From: Bacteroidetes bacterium UBA1947
Lineage (GTDB): Bacteria; Bacteroidota; Bacteroidia; Chitinophagales; Chitinophagaceae
Length of the DNA: 34,031 bases
Assembly (NCBI GenBank): GCA_002336915.1
Contig: DDET01000013.1
Coordinates: 270-34,300, forward strand
Reading direction: 5' to 3'
Shown here: one piece after another, positions 15,577-23,799 of the stretch
How the letters are laid out: every line of letters begins with the position of its first letter
Position numbering within the stretch: the first letter of the stretch is position 1
The notes under the pieces: generated by a model
What the model saw: the letters and a program-made list of their open reading frames with translations, nothing else
Told to the model about the DNA's origin: nothing
Database searches by the model: none
Position numbers and translations under genes: made by a program

Positions 15577-16084
15577 ATTCTGTCCTGTTTAGTTGTTTAA
15601 TAACTGCAGCGGGGTTGCCTGCAATAACACAATACCCCTCGGTAAAACTTTTAGTAACTATTGCACCTGCACCAACTATAGTAAAATCGCCCAGCTTAAC
15701 ACCGGGCAGGACTATTGCCCCCATGCCAAACCAACAATGCTTACCTATCTCTATCGCATCTGCAATACTATGAACATCGTTATTTACGAAATCGTGATTG
15801 GCGGATATAAGGCCCACATTGGGACCTATATTGGTATAATCGCCTATTTTGATGCCGTTGCTTGCGTTAATGTATACACCGGGCGAATCACCGGGGTACA
15901 CTCCTTTGCCTACTGTCAATCGCCAGGGGCAGTGTATCGTGCTGGTATGGTGTATGGCCCATTTTACAGCGGAGTTTTGCCTCATTATCTTACGAAACCA
16001 AAAGTCGGTAAGATAAAAGCCAATACTCATTTCTTCCCTGAGGCGGAAAGCTCTTTTTATTGAGTATGAGAGGCCTTTACTCAT
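15548..16084 (-). CDS. Hexapeptide-repeat acyltransferase
   Basis: This 178-residue left-handed beta-helix protein is of the LacA/NodL/CatB-like O-acetyltransferase group. The repeats run from about residue 70 (YINASNGIKIGDYTNIGPNVGLISANHDF) to 150 (IEIGKHCWFGMGAIVLPGVKLGDFTIVGAGAIVTKSF) and close with GYCVIAGNPAAVIKQL. His97 in SANHDF is the probable general base. Before the repeats there is a helical N-terminus. Together with the flippase and the YfhO-like protein it suggests acetylation of a cell-surface glycan (inference). Its ATG overlaps the stop of the upstream gene by 4 nt. Confidence 0.92.
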   Translation of the reverse strand: MSKGLSYSIKRAFRLREEMSIGFYLTDFWFRKIMRQNSAVKWAIHHTSTIHCPWRLTVGKGVYPGDSPGVYINASNGIKIGDYTNIGPNVGLISANHDFVNNDVHSIADAIEIGKHCWFGMGAIVLPGVKLGDFTIVGAGAIVTKSFTEGYCVIAGNPAAVIKQLNRTECEAFALSKK

Positions 16085-18522
16085 GCTTTTTCCTCCACCT
16101 CTTTCCCTTTTTTAATGAGCGGGTAAAATGCGCCGAGGCAAAGCCCTATCAGTAACAAACTGCTTACGAGCGCGATCTTGTTGCCTTTTTCAAAAATCTC
16201 CGAAACAAAGCGGAATTCGATCTTGTGATTGCCTGCAGGAACTTTCAAAGCGCGCAGTACATAGTTGGCCTTAATGATCGGGGTTTCCTTACCATCGATA
16301 TAAGCACGCCAGTCTTTGTAGTATATGTCGGAGAACACGGCGAGGCCGTCTTTACTGTTACTTGATGTAAAGGATATCTCATCCAGTCCGTACTTAGCCA
16401 GCTTTACGGCAGCAGCGCTGTCTTTGCCAATGGTGCCGCCGATCAGATCCTTGTACTTAAAGCGTACAACGGCAGTATTTCTTGGATCAAAACTACCTGC
16501 AACTTTAGCAGTATCGCCTAGGGTGCCGGCATTAAGGGCATCCATTTCTTCATCAGCAGTATTAGCCCATTTGATCTCGTTCACAAACCATGCATTTCCG
16601 CAGGCCTCACGATTTTGCTGTACACCGGGTTCACCTCCTTTTACGGGGAATATAATGTATTTAGTATTGAGCATGTTGAGCACCTGGGCATTTACCTTCC
16701 CGCTCTTCATATCCATTTGCCTGTCTATGAGGTCCTGGTATATTTCGAGCTTGGCAGGACTATAGCCACCAATGCACTTATGGAAGTAGGCTTGTATCGC
16801 GTCATTGTTTGTGTTCCTTGTTACATCCAGCACGCGATAGTAAGGGTCTTTGTCTTGTAGTATTTGCTGATCTACGGGGCGGGGCTGGAAGTTAGCTTCA
16901 TACTCAGCTTCATCCTGGTATTTTTCTGAATTAAGATAATTGCTATCGGTACGGAGCAGGTCAACAGCCACAACCAAGCCAATACCTATAATGAGGACGT
17001 TAGCTTTTACCATGTTCTTGATATAAGCCCAGATAAGCCCGGCAGCAATGAGAATGTATACAGCGCTGGTAAGTGCGCTTTTCATTGCCAGCGAGGCGCG
17101 ATCTTCCTTAAGGGCTTTGATAATCTCTGCAGGGTAGCGGCCATCCGTTTCAGGATTGGTGTAAGAAAAGAACATGCTGCCTCCAAAGGCAAGCAGCAAA
17201 CAAATGCCGGCGGTAATACCTGCTGCTATTTTCAGTTTCTTCCACAGCTCCTCTTTTGTTATCTTTTCAGTAATAATATCATTCAGCGCCCATAGAGCCA
17301 TTACCGGGAAAAGCATCTCGGGGATAACCAATATCATAGTGGGCGTGCGGAACTTGTTGAGCATAGGCAGGGTATCAAACAGGAGATAGTTGAGCGCGGG
17401 GAAATTCTTACCCCAGGACATCATAAAGGCTAATGCGCAAACTGCAACGATCCACCATTTGTGTTTGCTTCTCACTATCATAAGGCCTAACACAAACAGG
17501 AAACATATAATGGCGCCGAAGTAAACCGGGCCAGCCAGGAATGGCTGAGGGCCCCAATACATGGGCGCTCCGCCTATCTGGCCACCGGCTATTTCTGCAA
17601 GCTTTGGTGCAGACTCCACCGGCTCATCGGATGAACCGCCGTAAAGGTGCGGAACAAGTACACAGAATGACTCACCTATTGCATTACTCCACATAAAGGC
17701 ATAGTCTTTATCGAGCCCACCGTTTTTCTTTCCCTTGTCGTGGCCTGTGGTCAACTCACTGGTGCCACCACGCATTGTTTCTTTTGCATAGTCGGCGGTA
17801 GTAAGAAGCGTAGGCATAGAGGGGCCGGCGGCAACTGCCGCGGTTACTAATGCGATACCCGAGGCAATGAAGAACTGCTTGATAGTGCCTTCCTTAATTG
17901 CAGTAACAAACATGCTAACAACAGCAAAAAGGATAACAACTGCCAGGTACCATAAAACCTGGAAGTGGCCGTTGCCTATCATCAGGGCAAGTGAGATACC
18001 CAGCAAGGGCATGCCGGTCCACCATTTGGAGCGATATAAAAGCAGCAAACCCGCCAGCACAGCCGGCATATAGGCAATAGAGAACATCTCGGTTTGGTGC
18101 CCTGCCATTATAATACCAATATTAAATGTGGAAAAGGCGTAGGCGACACCACCAATGGCCCCTACCCAATTATCAACCTTGAGCACGCGCATGAGTATGA
18201 AAAAGCATAGCATGGCCAGGAAAAGGAAGTGGGCCGGCTCAGGGAAAATGCCCACGATAAATGTCTGTATGGGATATATAAAGTTATTGGTCTCAGGTAC
18301 ATAATAGGTAAAGGTGGGCATACCGCCGAACATGCTGTTGCTCCACATTACGTTCTCACCGGTCTTATCGTGCCATTCCTTGCCCTCGTGCGACATGGCC
18401 AGCCAGGAGATGGTATCGCCCATCTGCAGCTTTTTGCCTTGCAGGGCGGGATAACAGTATAATATGGCTAAGAGGGCAAAGCCAACTATTATTAATATAT
18501 CGGATAAGTACTTTTTAAACAT
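16081..18522 (-). CDS. YfhO-family membrane protein (GT-C-like)
   Basis: This 813-residue polytopic protein has about 12-13 TM helices in residues 1-520, then a large extracytoplasmic part, and a last TM helix before a KKGKEVEEKA end. The N-terminus has the family pattern: a TM helix, LQMGDTISWLAMSHEGKEWHDKTGE, then WSNSMFGGMPTFTY. The soluble part shows YRVLDVTRNTNNDAIQAYFHKCIGGYSPAKLEIYQDLIDRQ and the closing VFSDIYYKDWRAYIDGKETPIIKANYVLRALKVPAGNHKIEFRF, both common in Bacteroidota YfhO proteins. YfhO relatives are linked to sugar transfer onto lipids or teichoic acids. An ATG at 18531 is possible, but the -7 element at 18541 favours 18522. It is the first gene of the envelope operon. Confidence 0.92.
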   Translation of the reverse strand: MFKKYLSDILIIVGFALLAILYCYPALQGKKLQMGDTISWLAMSHEGKEWHDKTGENVMWSNSMFGGMPTFTYYVPETNNFIYPIQTFIVGIFPEPAHFLFLAMLCFFILMRVLKVDNWVGAIGGVAYAFSTFNIGIIMAGHQTEMFSIAYMPAVLAGLLLLYRSKWWTGMPLLGISLALMIGNGHFQVLWYLAVVILFAVVSMFVTAIKEGTIKQFFIASGIALVTAAVAAGPSMPTLLTTADYAKETMRGGTSELTTGHDKGKKNGGLDKDYAFMWSNAIGESFCVLVPHLYGGSSDEPVESAPKLAEIAGGQIGGAPMYWGPQPFLAGPVYFGAIICFLFVLGLMIVRSKHKWWIVAVCALAFMMSWGKNFPALNYLLFDTLPMLNKFRTPTMILVIPEMLFPVMALWALNDIITEKITKEELWKKLKIAAGITAGICLLLAFGGSMFFSYTNPETDGRYPAEIIKALKEDRASLAMKSALTSAVYILIAAGLIWAYIKNMVKANVLIIGIGLVVAVDLLRTDSNYLNSEKYQDEAEYEANFQPRPVDQQILQDKDPYYRVLDVTRNTNNDAIQAYFHKCIGGYSPAKLEIYQDLIDRQMDMKSGKVNAQVLNMLNTKYIIFPVKGGEPGVQQNREACGNAWFVNEIKWANTADEEMDALNAGTLGDTAKVAGSFDPRNTAVVRFKYKDLIGGTIGKDSAAAVKLAKYGLDEISFTSSNSKDGLAVFSDIYYKDWRAYIDGKETPIIKANYVLRALKVPAGNHKIEFRFVSEIFEKGNKIALVSSLLLIGLCLGAFYPLIKKGKEVEEKA

Positions 18523-18540
18523 AGTATGCAATTAGTGAAA

Positions 18541-18548
18541 CAAAAATA
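18541..18548 (-). promoter_or_regulatory. -7 promoter element for the YfhO envelope operon
   Basis: TATTTTTG on the minus strand matches TAnnTTTG exactly. TTTC 18 nt upstream is a three-of-four match to the -33 TTTG. The predicted start is near 18534, giving a leader of about 12 nt to the ATG at 18522. Confidence 0.55.
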
Positions 18549-18686
18549 ACGGTTCTATTTACTTATGAAAGCATTGTTATAAAATTCATTTCCCGCCATA
18601 TCACCATAAATAACGGGAATATCTGCATCGTATTACAATATTCACATTTTACAAATTAATATGCCTTCATAAATATGGCAATTAGT

Positions 18687-18694
18687 TACTTTTG
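18687..18694 (+). promoter_or_regulatory. -7 promoter element for the E1 dehydrogenase gene
   Basis: TACTTTTG matches TAnnTTTG exactly. The predicted start is near 18700, leaving about 30 nt to the ATG at 18731 and excluding an in-frame TTG at 18692 as the start codon. No clear -33 element was seen. Confidence 0.6.
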
Positions 18695-18730
18695 CAACCT
18701 TGCTGCCTATGGTGGCGAACGTACCAAGAT

Positions 18731-20785
18731 ATGCTTCCGAAAGAACTATTGCTAAAGGCTTACCGGCTGATGATGACCGCCAGGGCCATGGCAGAAATAT
18801 ATGACGCTAACCGGCAGACATGCAAATACGTGCACAGCACATCGCGTGGGCACGAGGCGATACAGCTTGCCACCGGTTTTTTGCTGAAACCCTGCGATTT
18901 TGTAAGCCCTTATTATCGTGATGAAAGCCTGATGCTGGGTATGGGCTACCGGCCCTATGAACTGATGCTGCAACTGCTGGCAAAAGGAGACGATCCATTT
19001 ACGGGCGGGAGGGAATATTATAACCACCCGAACATCCGCCGCGAGAACTACCCGAAAATAATACATCAAAGCAGCGCAACAGGTATGCAGGCCATACCCA
19101 CTACCGGCGTGGCGCAGGGCATACAATATATAGAGAAACAGAGTTTAATAGACTATCCTACCCCACCCGTTGTCATTTGCTCGCTGGGTGACGGCAGTGT
19201 GACGGAGGGAGAAGTGAGTGAGGCTTTCCAGTTTGCCGTTTTGCACCAGTTGCCCATCATATACCTGGTACAGGATAATGACTGGGGCATATCGGTAAGC
19301 AGCGATGAGGCGAGGACGATGGATGCGTTTGAATTTGCGGGCGGCTTTAAGGGAATGGAACGCGTGCGGCTGAACGGCAGCGACTTTGCGGATTCGTACA
19401 AGACCATGGAATATACCATTGACTGGGTGCGCAGGGAAAGGAAGCCTATACTGGTGCATGCAAAAGTGCCTCTACTGGGCCACCATACATCGGGCGTGCG
19501 TAAGGAATGGTACCGTACACCGGAAGACCTGGCCAAACATGCACTGGATGACCCGGGGCCGAAACTGAGAAAACTATTACTACAGCAGAAAGGCATTACG
19601 GATGCGATGCTGGATGCCATAGAAGAAGAAGAAAAGGAATTTGTAGCGCGCGAATTCGAATCGGCAGTATCGGCAGCGGAGCCTGACCCGGCGACCGTAA
19701 GTGATCATGTATTTGCTCCCACACCTGTAACAGAAGAGAAAGGTAATATAAGCCCTGAAGGCCGTGAAAAAGTGGTAATGGTAGATGCTGCGCTGCATGC
19801 AGTGGAAGAAATTTTACAAGACCACCCCGAAGCACTGTTTTACGGGCAAGATGTGGGTAAAAGGCTGGGCGGTGTGTTCCGTGAGGCTGCTACCCTGGCC
19901 GATAAGTTTGGCGATAACAGGGTGTTCAATATGGCCATACAGGAGGCCTATATAATAGGCTCGACTGTTGGCATGAGTGCCGTGGGCCTGAAACCGATAG
20001 TAGAAGTACAGTTTGCAGATTATATATACCCGGGATTGAACCAACTGGTAACCGAGATAAGTAAATCCTGCTACCTGAGCTGTGGTAAGTTCCCTATATC
20101 CTGCATTATACGTGTACCGATAGGCGCTTATGGCGGCGGCGGCCCATACCATAGCGGCAGCGTGGAAAGCACACTGGCAACTATAAAGGGCATTAAGATA
20201 GCCTACCCAAGCAATGCTGCTGATATAAAAGGGCTGATGAAGGCCGCCTTCCTGGACCCTAACCCGGTGGTGATGCTGGAACATAAGGGACTATACTGGA
20301 GCAAGGTGCCGGGCACTGACGAAGCGAAAACAATAGAACCCGACAGGGACTATGTACTACCACTTGGCAAAGGCAAGGTAGTGCTTGAAGCAAGCGAAGA
20401 AGCTGTCGATAATGGTGAATCGATCTGCATCATTACTTATGGCATGGGTGTGTACTGGGCTAAAAATGCAGCAAAGCAGTTCCCGGGACAGGTGGAAGTA
20501 GTGGACCTGCGTACCATATACCCGCTTGATGAGCAACTTATTTATGATACCGTTCGCAAACATGGAAAGGTGATCGTGCTAACAGAAGAACAACTGCGTA
20601 ACTCGTTCTGCGAAGCATTGGCAGGGCGCATAGCACAGAATTGCTTTGCCAGCCTTGATGCACCAGTGCAAACCATAGGCGCGCTGGACCTGCCCGCTGT
20701 GCCCATGAATATGATACTTGAAGCAGCTATGCTGCCTAATGCGGATAAAGTGGCGGAGAAGATAGCGCAATTGCTGAGATGGTAG
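18731..20785 (+). CDS. Fused alpha-beta thiamine-dependent 2-oxoacid dehydrogenase E1 (2-oxoisovalerate type)
   Basis: This 684-residue protein joins both E1 subunits in one chain. The alpha part (about 1-330) has STSRGHEAIQLATGFLL and the TPP motif GDGSVTEGEVSEAFQFA (153-169), ending in the motif's Asn (QDNDWG, N183). The beta part begins at about 350 (EKVVMVDAALHAVEEILQDHPEALFYGQDVGKRLGGVFR) and includes NMAIQEAYIIGSTVGMSAVGLKPIVEVQFADYI and RVPIGAYGGGGPYHSGSVE. It decarboxylates a 2-oxoacid and passes the acyl group to an E2 lipoyl domain. Sequence style suggests branched-chain 2-oxoacids rather than pyruvate, but that is inference. E2 and E3 genes are not in the window. Confidence 0.93.
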   Translation: MLPKELLLKAYRLMMTARAMAEIYDANRQTCKYVHSTSRGHEAIQLATGFLLKPCDFVSPYYRDESLMLGMGYRPYELMLQLLAKGDDPFTGGREYYNHPNIRRENYPKIIHQSSATGMQAIPTTGVAQGIQYIEKQSLIDYPTPPVVICSLGDGSVTEGEVSEAFQFAVLHQLPIIYLVQDNDWGISVSSDEARTMDAFEFAGGFKGMERVRLNGSDFADSYKTMEYTIDWVRRERKPILVHAKVPLLGHHTSGVRKEWYRTPEDLAKHALDDPGPKLRKLLLQQKGITDAMLDAIEEEEKEFVAREFESAVSAAEPDPATVSDHVFAPTPVTEEKGNISPEGREKVVMVDAALHAVEEILQDHPEALFYGQDVGKRLGGVFREAATLADKFGDNRVFNMAIQEAYIIGSTVGMSAVGLKPIVEVQFADYIYPGLNQLVTEISKSCYLSCGKFPISCIIRVPIGAYGGGGPYHSGSVESTLATIKGIKIAYPSNAADIKGLMKAAFLDPNPVVMLEHKGLYWSKVPGTDEAKTIEPDRDYVLPLGKGKVVLEASEEAVDNGESICIITYGMGVYWAKNAAKQFPGQVEVVDLRTIYPLDEQLIYDTVRKHGKVIVLTEEQLRNSFCEALAGRIAQNCFASLDAPVQTIGALDLPAVPMNMILEAAMLPNADKVAEKIAQLLRW

Positions 20786-20840
20786 TCTTTTTTATAAAGA
20801 AAAAACAGATTATCGTGGTTAGAAGAACTAACTTTCCTTT

Positions 20841-21047
20841 GTGGCATACCCCCTCCGCATAGCAGCCCTGAAGGCAGAGGCACAAGAAAGATACAAAACC
20901 TACAAGCTGGAAAGCATGAGGCTTACAAATCTCATCAAGTGGAAGCGCAGCAAAAGGAATATTGAAATCCAATCGATCCAGAAAAGCAAAGCCGAATGTA
21001 TTTGGCAATATGCCCATCAGCGATTTGTTGATTCAATGTATTTATAG
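20841..21047 (+). CDS. Doubtful small basic ORF
   Basis: This is a 68-codon frame from a GTG (or 45 codons from the ATG in ESMRLTN), rich in Lys, Arg and Glu and likely helical (IAALKAEAQERYKTYKLESMRLTNLIKWKRSKRN). A near-match to the -7 element (TTCCTTTG, 20834-20841) ends on the GTG, which argues against that start. No family was recognised and a 93-codon frame runs opposite. It is listed because nothing else occupies 20786-21041. Confidence 0.25.
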   Translation: MAYPLRIAALKAEAQERYKTYKLESMRLTNLIKWKRSKRNIEIQSIQKSKAECIWQYAHQRFVDSMYL

Positions 21048-21254
21048 AACATGTGCAAGTTTTCCTTTTTCAGTTAGCACTATCTTGTCAACGCTTGCGC
21101 GTTCAATAACCCCCAGGGCGATCAAGTTGTCTATACCGGCAGTTATATCATTCTGCCCGGCTTTTAGTACCCTGGCTATTGCCGAGATAGGAATATCATC
21201 ATAAACAATCCCAAGCATTTGAATTGTGGTATGCAGCTTTTGCAAAAAAGTCAT
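21042..21254 (-). CDS. Small winged-helix-like protein, function unknown
   Basis: From the ATG at 21254 (MTFLQKLHTTIQMLG) this is a 70-residue protein; an in-frame ATG at 21311 would add 19 residues. The second half reads like a winged helix: IPISAIARVLKAGQNDITAGIDNLIALGVIERASVDKIVLTEKGK, that is helix, turn, recognition helix, then a two-stranded wing with LTEKGK. It could be a small DNA-binding regulator, or a MarR/PadR-like fragment. It lies alone, tail to tail with a doubtful ORF and divergent from the receiver-Crp regulator gene. Confidence 0.5.
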   Translation of the reverse strand: MTFLQKLHTTIQMLGIVYDDIPISAIARVLKAGQNDITAGIDNLIALGVIERASVDKIVLTEKGKLAHVL

Positions 21255-21571
21255 ATAAGCACTGTTGCGCGTTGCCGGAACCCCAATTACAATATAAAAT
21301 AAATATACCATAAAACAAATAGACTAAGTGAGTTATTTGTATGTCTTGACCTTTAAAACAACAGAGCGATTTTCCCTCGTCTAATAAAATTATTTCCGTA
21401 TACCAGTTGTTTTAAGTGTACCTTAGTGAGGCAAGTACATAAAGACTTTTTCACTATTTTTTGTTTTTGTTACCGTTTTCTTTGGATAGCCCTACAGTTT
21501 GATATCCGCATTTCCCTCACCTTTTATTAATAATCCCGGAAGGGATAAGTTAAACATTAATACCATACAGT

Positions 21572-22636
21572 ATGGATCGTGTGAAAACAGTATTGCTGAT
21601 TGAACAGAATAAAGAGATACGTGAAAATATCACGGAATTCCTTGAGCAGGCAGACTACAAGGTGCTGAGCGCCGGGAATGGCGAAGATGCTGTGACACAG
21701 GCCACAGGAGTAGACCTGGACCTGATAGTGTGTGATATAATGATACCCGCCATGGATGGTTATGGTGTAATACTGATGTTGCAAAGGCATATAGAGACAA
21801 GGGATACGCCATTGATCTTCCTGACCACAAAGACTGAAAGGACAAAAGTAGGTAAAGGCATGGACCTTGTGGCGAACGACTACCTGACCAAGCCGATCAA
21901 CGGCATCGCCTTGCTAAAAGTGATAGACAGGCGGCTAAACAAAATTGACATGCCCGGCGAAGAACAAAATACCATAACGAAATTAAACACCCTAATAAAG
22001 ACTGTGAGTGGAAAGGACGCGATGAGCGAACTAACGAAAAACAGGCTGCTGCGCAAATACAAAACAAAACAAGTGCTCTATTTTGAAGGCGATACCCCCA
22101 ACAAGCTATTCTACATCGAAACAGGTAAGATAAAGACCTTCAAAGCAACGGAAGATGGCAAAGAGCTAATCGTGGGTTTGCATAACGCGGGTGAATTCAT
22201 AGGCTATACCGCCTTACTGGATGGAATGATATATCATGACACAGCAGAAGCAATTGAAGAATGCAAAATAGCGGCGATACCTAAAAAAGAATTTGATGAA
22301 CTAATCTATAGCAACCACGATGTATTACTTGAATTTGTGCACCTGCTCGCCGATAAGGTGGGCGATAACGGAGACCAATTACTAAATATTGCTTACAACT
22401 CCACGCGAAAAAAAGTAGCCGAAGTTCTGATAGCATTTAGCAATAAGTATAAGGGGGTAACGGAGAATCAGTTCACCATGAATATCACCCGGGTAAACCT
22501 TGCGAACATGGCGGGTGTTGCAAAAGAATCGCTCATCCGTACGCTAAGCATCTTTAAAGATGAGCACATCATAGAGATTAATGGCAGCGATATTGTCATT
22601 ATTGACGAAGAGAAGCTGATCAATATGGCGAACTGA
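21572..22636 (+). CDS. Response-regulator receiver fused to Crp/Fnr regulator
   Basis: This 354-residue protein has three domains: a CheY-like receiver (1-125), a cyclic-nucleotide-binding-type beta barrel (about 150-255) and a Crp-type winged helix (about 270-350). The receiver has the phosphoacceptor Asp55 (VCDIMIPAMDG), T85 and K108 (LTKPI), but the acidic pair is E11-Q12, with Gln where Asp is usual. The sensor barrel (YFEGDTPNKLFYIETGKIKTFK...GEFIGYTALLDG) lacks an obvious cAMP-binding RxxSL-type motif and has no FNR-like Cys cluster. The recognition helix MAGVAKESLIRTLSIFKDE keeps the Glu319 and Arg323 that contact TGA..TCA half sites. No partner kinase is adjacent. Confidence 0.92.
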   Translation: MDRVKTVLLIEQNKEIRENITEFLEQADYKVLSAGNGEDAVTQATGVDLDLIVCDIMIPAMDGYGVILMLQRHIETRDTPLIFLTTKTERTKVGKGMDLVANDYLTKPINGIALLKVIDRRLNKIDMPGEEQNTITKLNTLIKTVSGKDAMSELTKNRLLRKYKTKQVLYFEGDTPNKLFYIETGKIKTFKATEDGKELIVGLHNAGEFIGYTALLDGMIYHDTAEAIEECKIAAIPKKEFDELIYSNHDVLLEFVHLLADKVGDNGDQLLNIAYNSTRKKVAEVLIAFSNKYKGVTENQFTMNITRVNLANMAGVAKESLIRTLSIFKDEHIIEINGSDIVIIDEEKLINMAN

Positions 22637-22643
22637 CCGGGCG

Positions 22644-23051
22644 CTAAATGCCGGTGGCTGACATAAAAACAAGAAAGAATACGATAGTTATATAAGCCCA
22701 TAAAAAGGAGAATATAACATGGACCATCGTTTCGAATCTTTTGCCCATCCATAAGCTTGATGAATATCCGAAGAACTGCACGCCCAACCTGAATGCCCAG
22801 AAAATGGACAAGCCCAGGGCTATCTTGCGGCCTAATGATGTCCCCGTCAATTCACTAGCAGAGGTCAGGCATAAGAGTCCCATTAAAAATACTGCCAGTG
22901 AAATGAAAAAGGTATGAATGTACATCATTTGTTTATTGATGAGACTAATATTACACAGCTCGTCCTTCCACTGAAAATAGCGTGGGAACACAAAATGGAT
23001 CAATGACAAGACTATCAACAAACAGCCTATTATTTCAAGATGCAGTTCCAC
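22644..23051 (-). CDS. Four-TM membrane protein, last gene of the DUF2071/methyltransferase operon
   Basis: This 135-residue protein has four hydrophobic segments (about 5-22, 44-66, 77-97 and 107-131), short loops and an in-membrane pattern IHFVFPRYFQWKDELCNISLINKQMMYIHTFF between the first two. I recognise no named domain; it looks like a conserved Bacteroidota membrane protein. It overlaps the methyltransferase gene by 17 nt and is convergent with the receiver-Crp gene, only 7 nt apart. A weak accgg/ccggt hairpin (22636-22655) spans the junction. Confidence 0.75.
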   Translation of the reverse strand: MELHLEIIGCLLIVLSLIHFVFPRYFQWKDELCNISLINKQMMYIHTFFISLAVFLMGLLCLTSASELTGTSLGRKIALGLSIFWAFRLGVQFFGYSSSLWMGKRFETMVHVIFSFLWAYITIVFFLVFMSATGI

Positions 23052-23799
23052 TTTTCTTAAGCATGTAGGTTTTAATGAAGGGGGTCACTCTTACTATACC
23101 GGAAATATTAAATCCCGAATTACCAAATGTATTGTGCCATGAAGATGCAGGTAAAAAATGAAAAAAGCCAATATTGTATGCCAGGAAATTAGGCAAGTCT
23201 CTCAGATGCTCTGTTACTACCACTGTCCCGCTATTCTTCAAGGCCCGGTGAAGTTCCCTGAAAAAATTCAGCCGCTCATCATCATTCCTTATCTCATGTG
23301 CTGCAAGAATTAGAAAAACAGTATCGAACCCTTCGTTACCCAGCGGCAATGCTGATGTGCCAACCTTTTTTGTACCCGGGTAGGCCGGGTATGCTTTTCT
23401 TGCGCGCCTGATGGAAACCTCTGTATGTTTTACAGGATCATAAAAGTCTAATACAAGCAAGCTCGCGCCGGGATATTTTGCCGCAAGCAATCCGCTTGTT
23501 TCATCAAAGCCGGCATGAACATTTACTAAGTTGTCCCCCGGGATGAGTCCTGCCCTATCCAGCCATGAAAGTGCGTAAAACCCTGAAAGGTCATAGACAT
23601 ACAGAGAAACGAGGAGGGAAACCAATGTTATCGCAAGGAAAACGAAACCCAAGATACGAATGTAAAATGTGTATTCATTACGCAGGTAGCTGCTTAAGAG
23701 CAAGATCATCAAAAGCAGGAGACCCGACAACAAGTAGAAGTGCCGGTTGAACCTAATTATGTTCGCTACGCCCTGAAATGGTTTTCTTAATGCGGCCAT
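23035..23799 (-). CDS. Membrane-anchored class I SAM-dependent methyltransferase-like protein
   Basis: The 254 residues begin with two TM helices (about 20-38 and 46-70) that anchor a Rossmann-type methyltransferase domain. Motif I is LVNVHAGFDETSGLLAAKYPG (about 91-111), looser than the usual GxGxG. It is followed by the acidic strand end LVLDFYDP (Asp118), and motif IV/V-like FDTVFLILAAHEIRNDDERLNFFRELHRALKNSGTVVVTEHLRD. The end (NIGFFHFLPASSWHNTFGNSGF) is typical of small-molecule or lipid methyltransferases. The substrate is unknown; membrane anchoring suggests a lipid or quinone-like compound (inference). It overlaps its neighbours by 13 and 17 nt. Confidence 0.82.
   Translation of the reverse strand: MAALRKPFQGVANIIRFNRHFYLLSGLLLLMILLLSSYLRNEYTFYIRILGFVFLAITLVSLLVSLYVYDLSGFYALSWLDRAGLIPGDNLVNVHAGFDETSGLLAAKYPGASLLVLDFYDPVKHTEVSIRRARKAYPAYPGTKKVGTSALPLGNEGFDTVFLILAAHEIRNDDERLNFFRELHRALKNSGTVVVTEHLRDLPNFLAYNIGFFHFLPASSWHNTFGNSGFNISGIVRVTPFIKTYMLKKSGTAS

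Noticed and set aside
18692..18731. Upstream TTG start for the E1 dehydrogenase
   Set aside because: It overlaps the perfect -7 promoter element, and the extra residues do not resemble the family; the ATG at 18731 fits.
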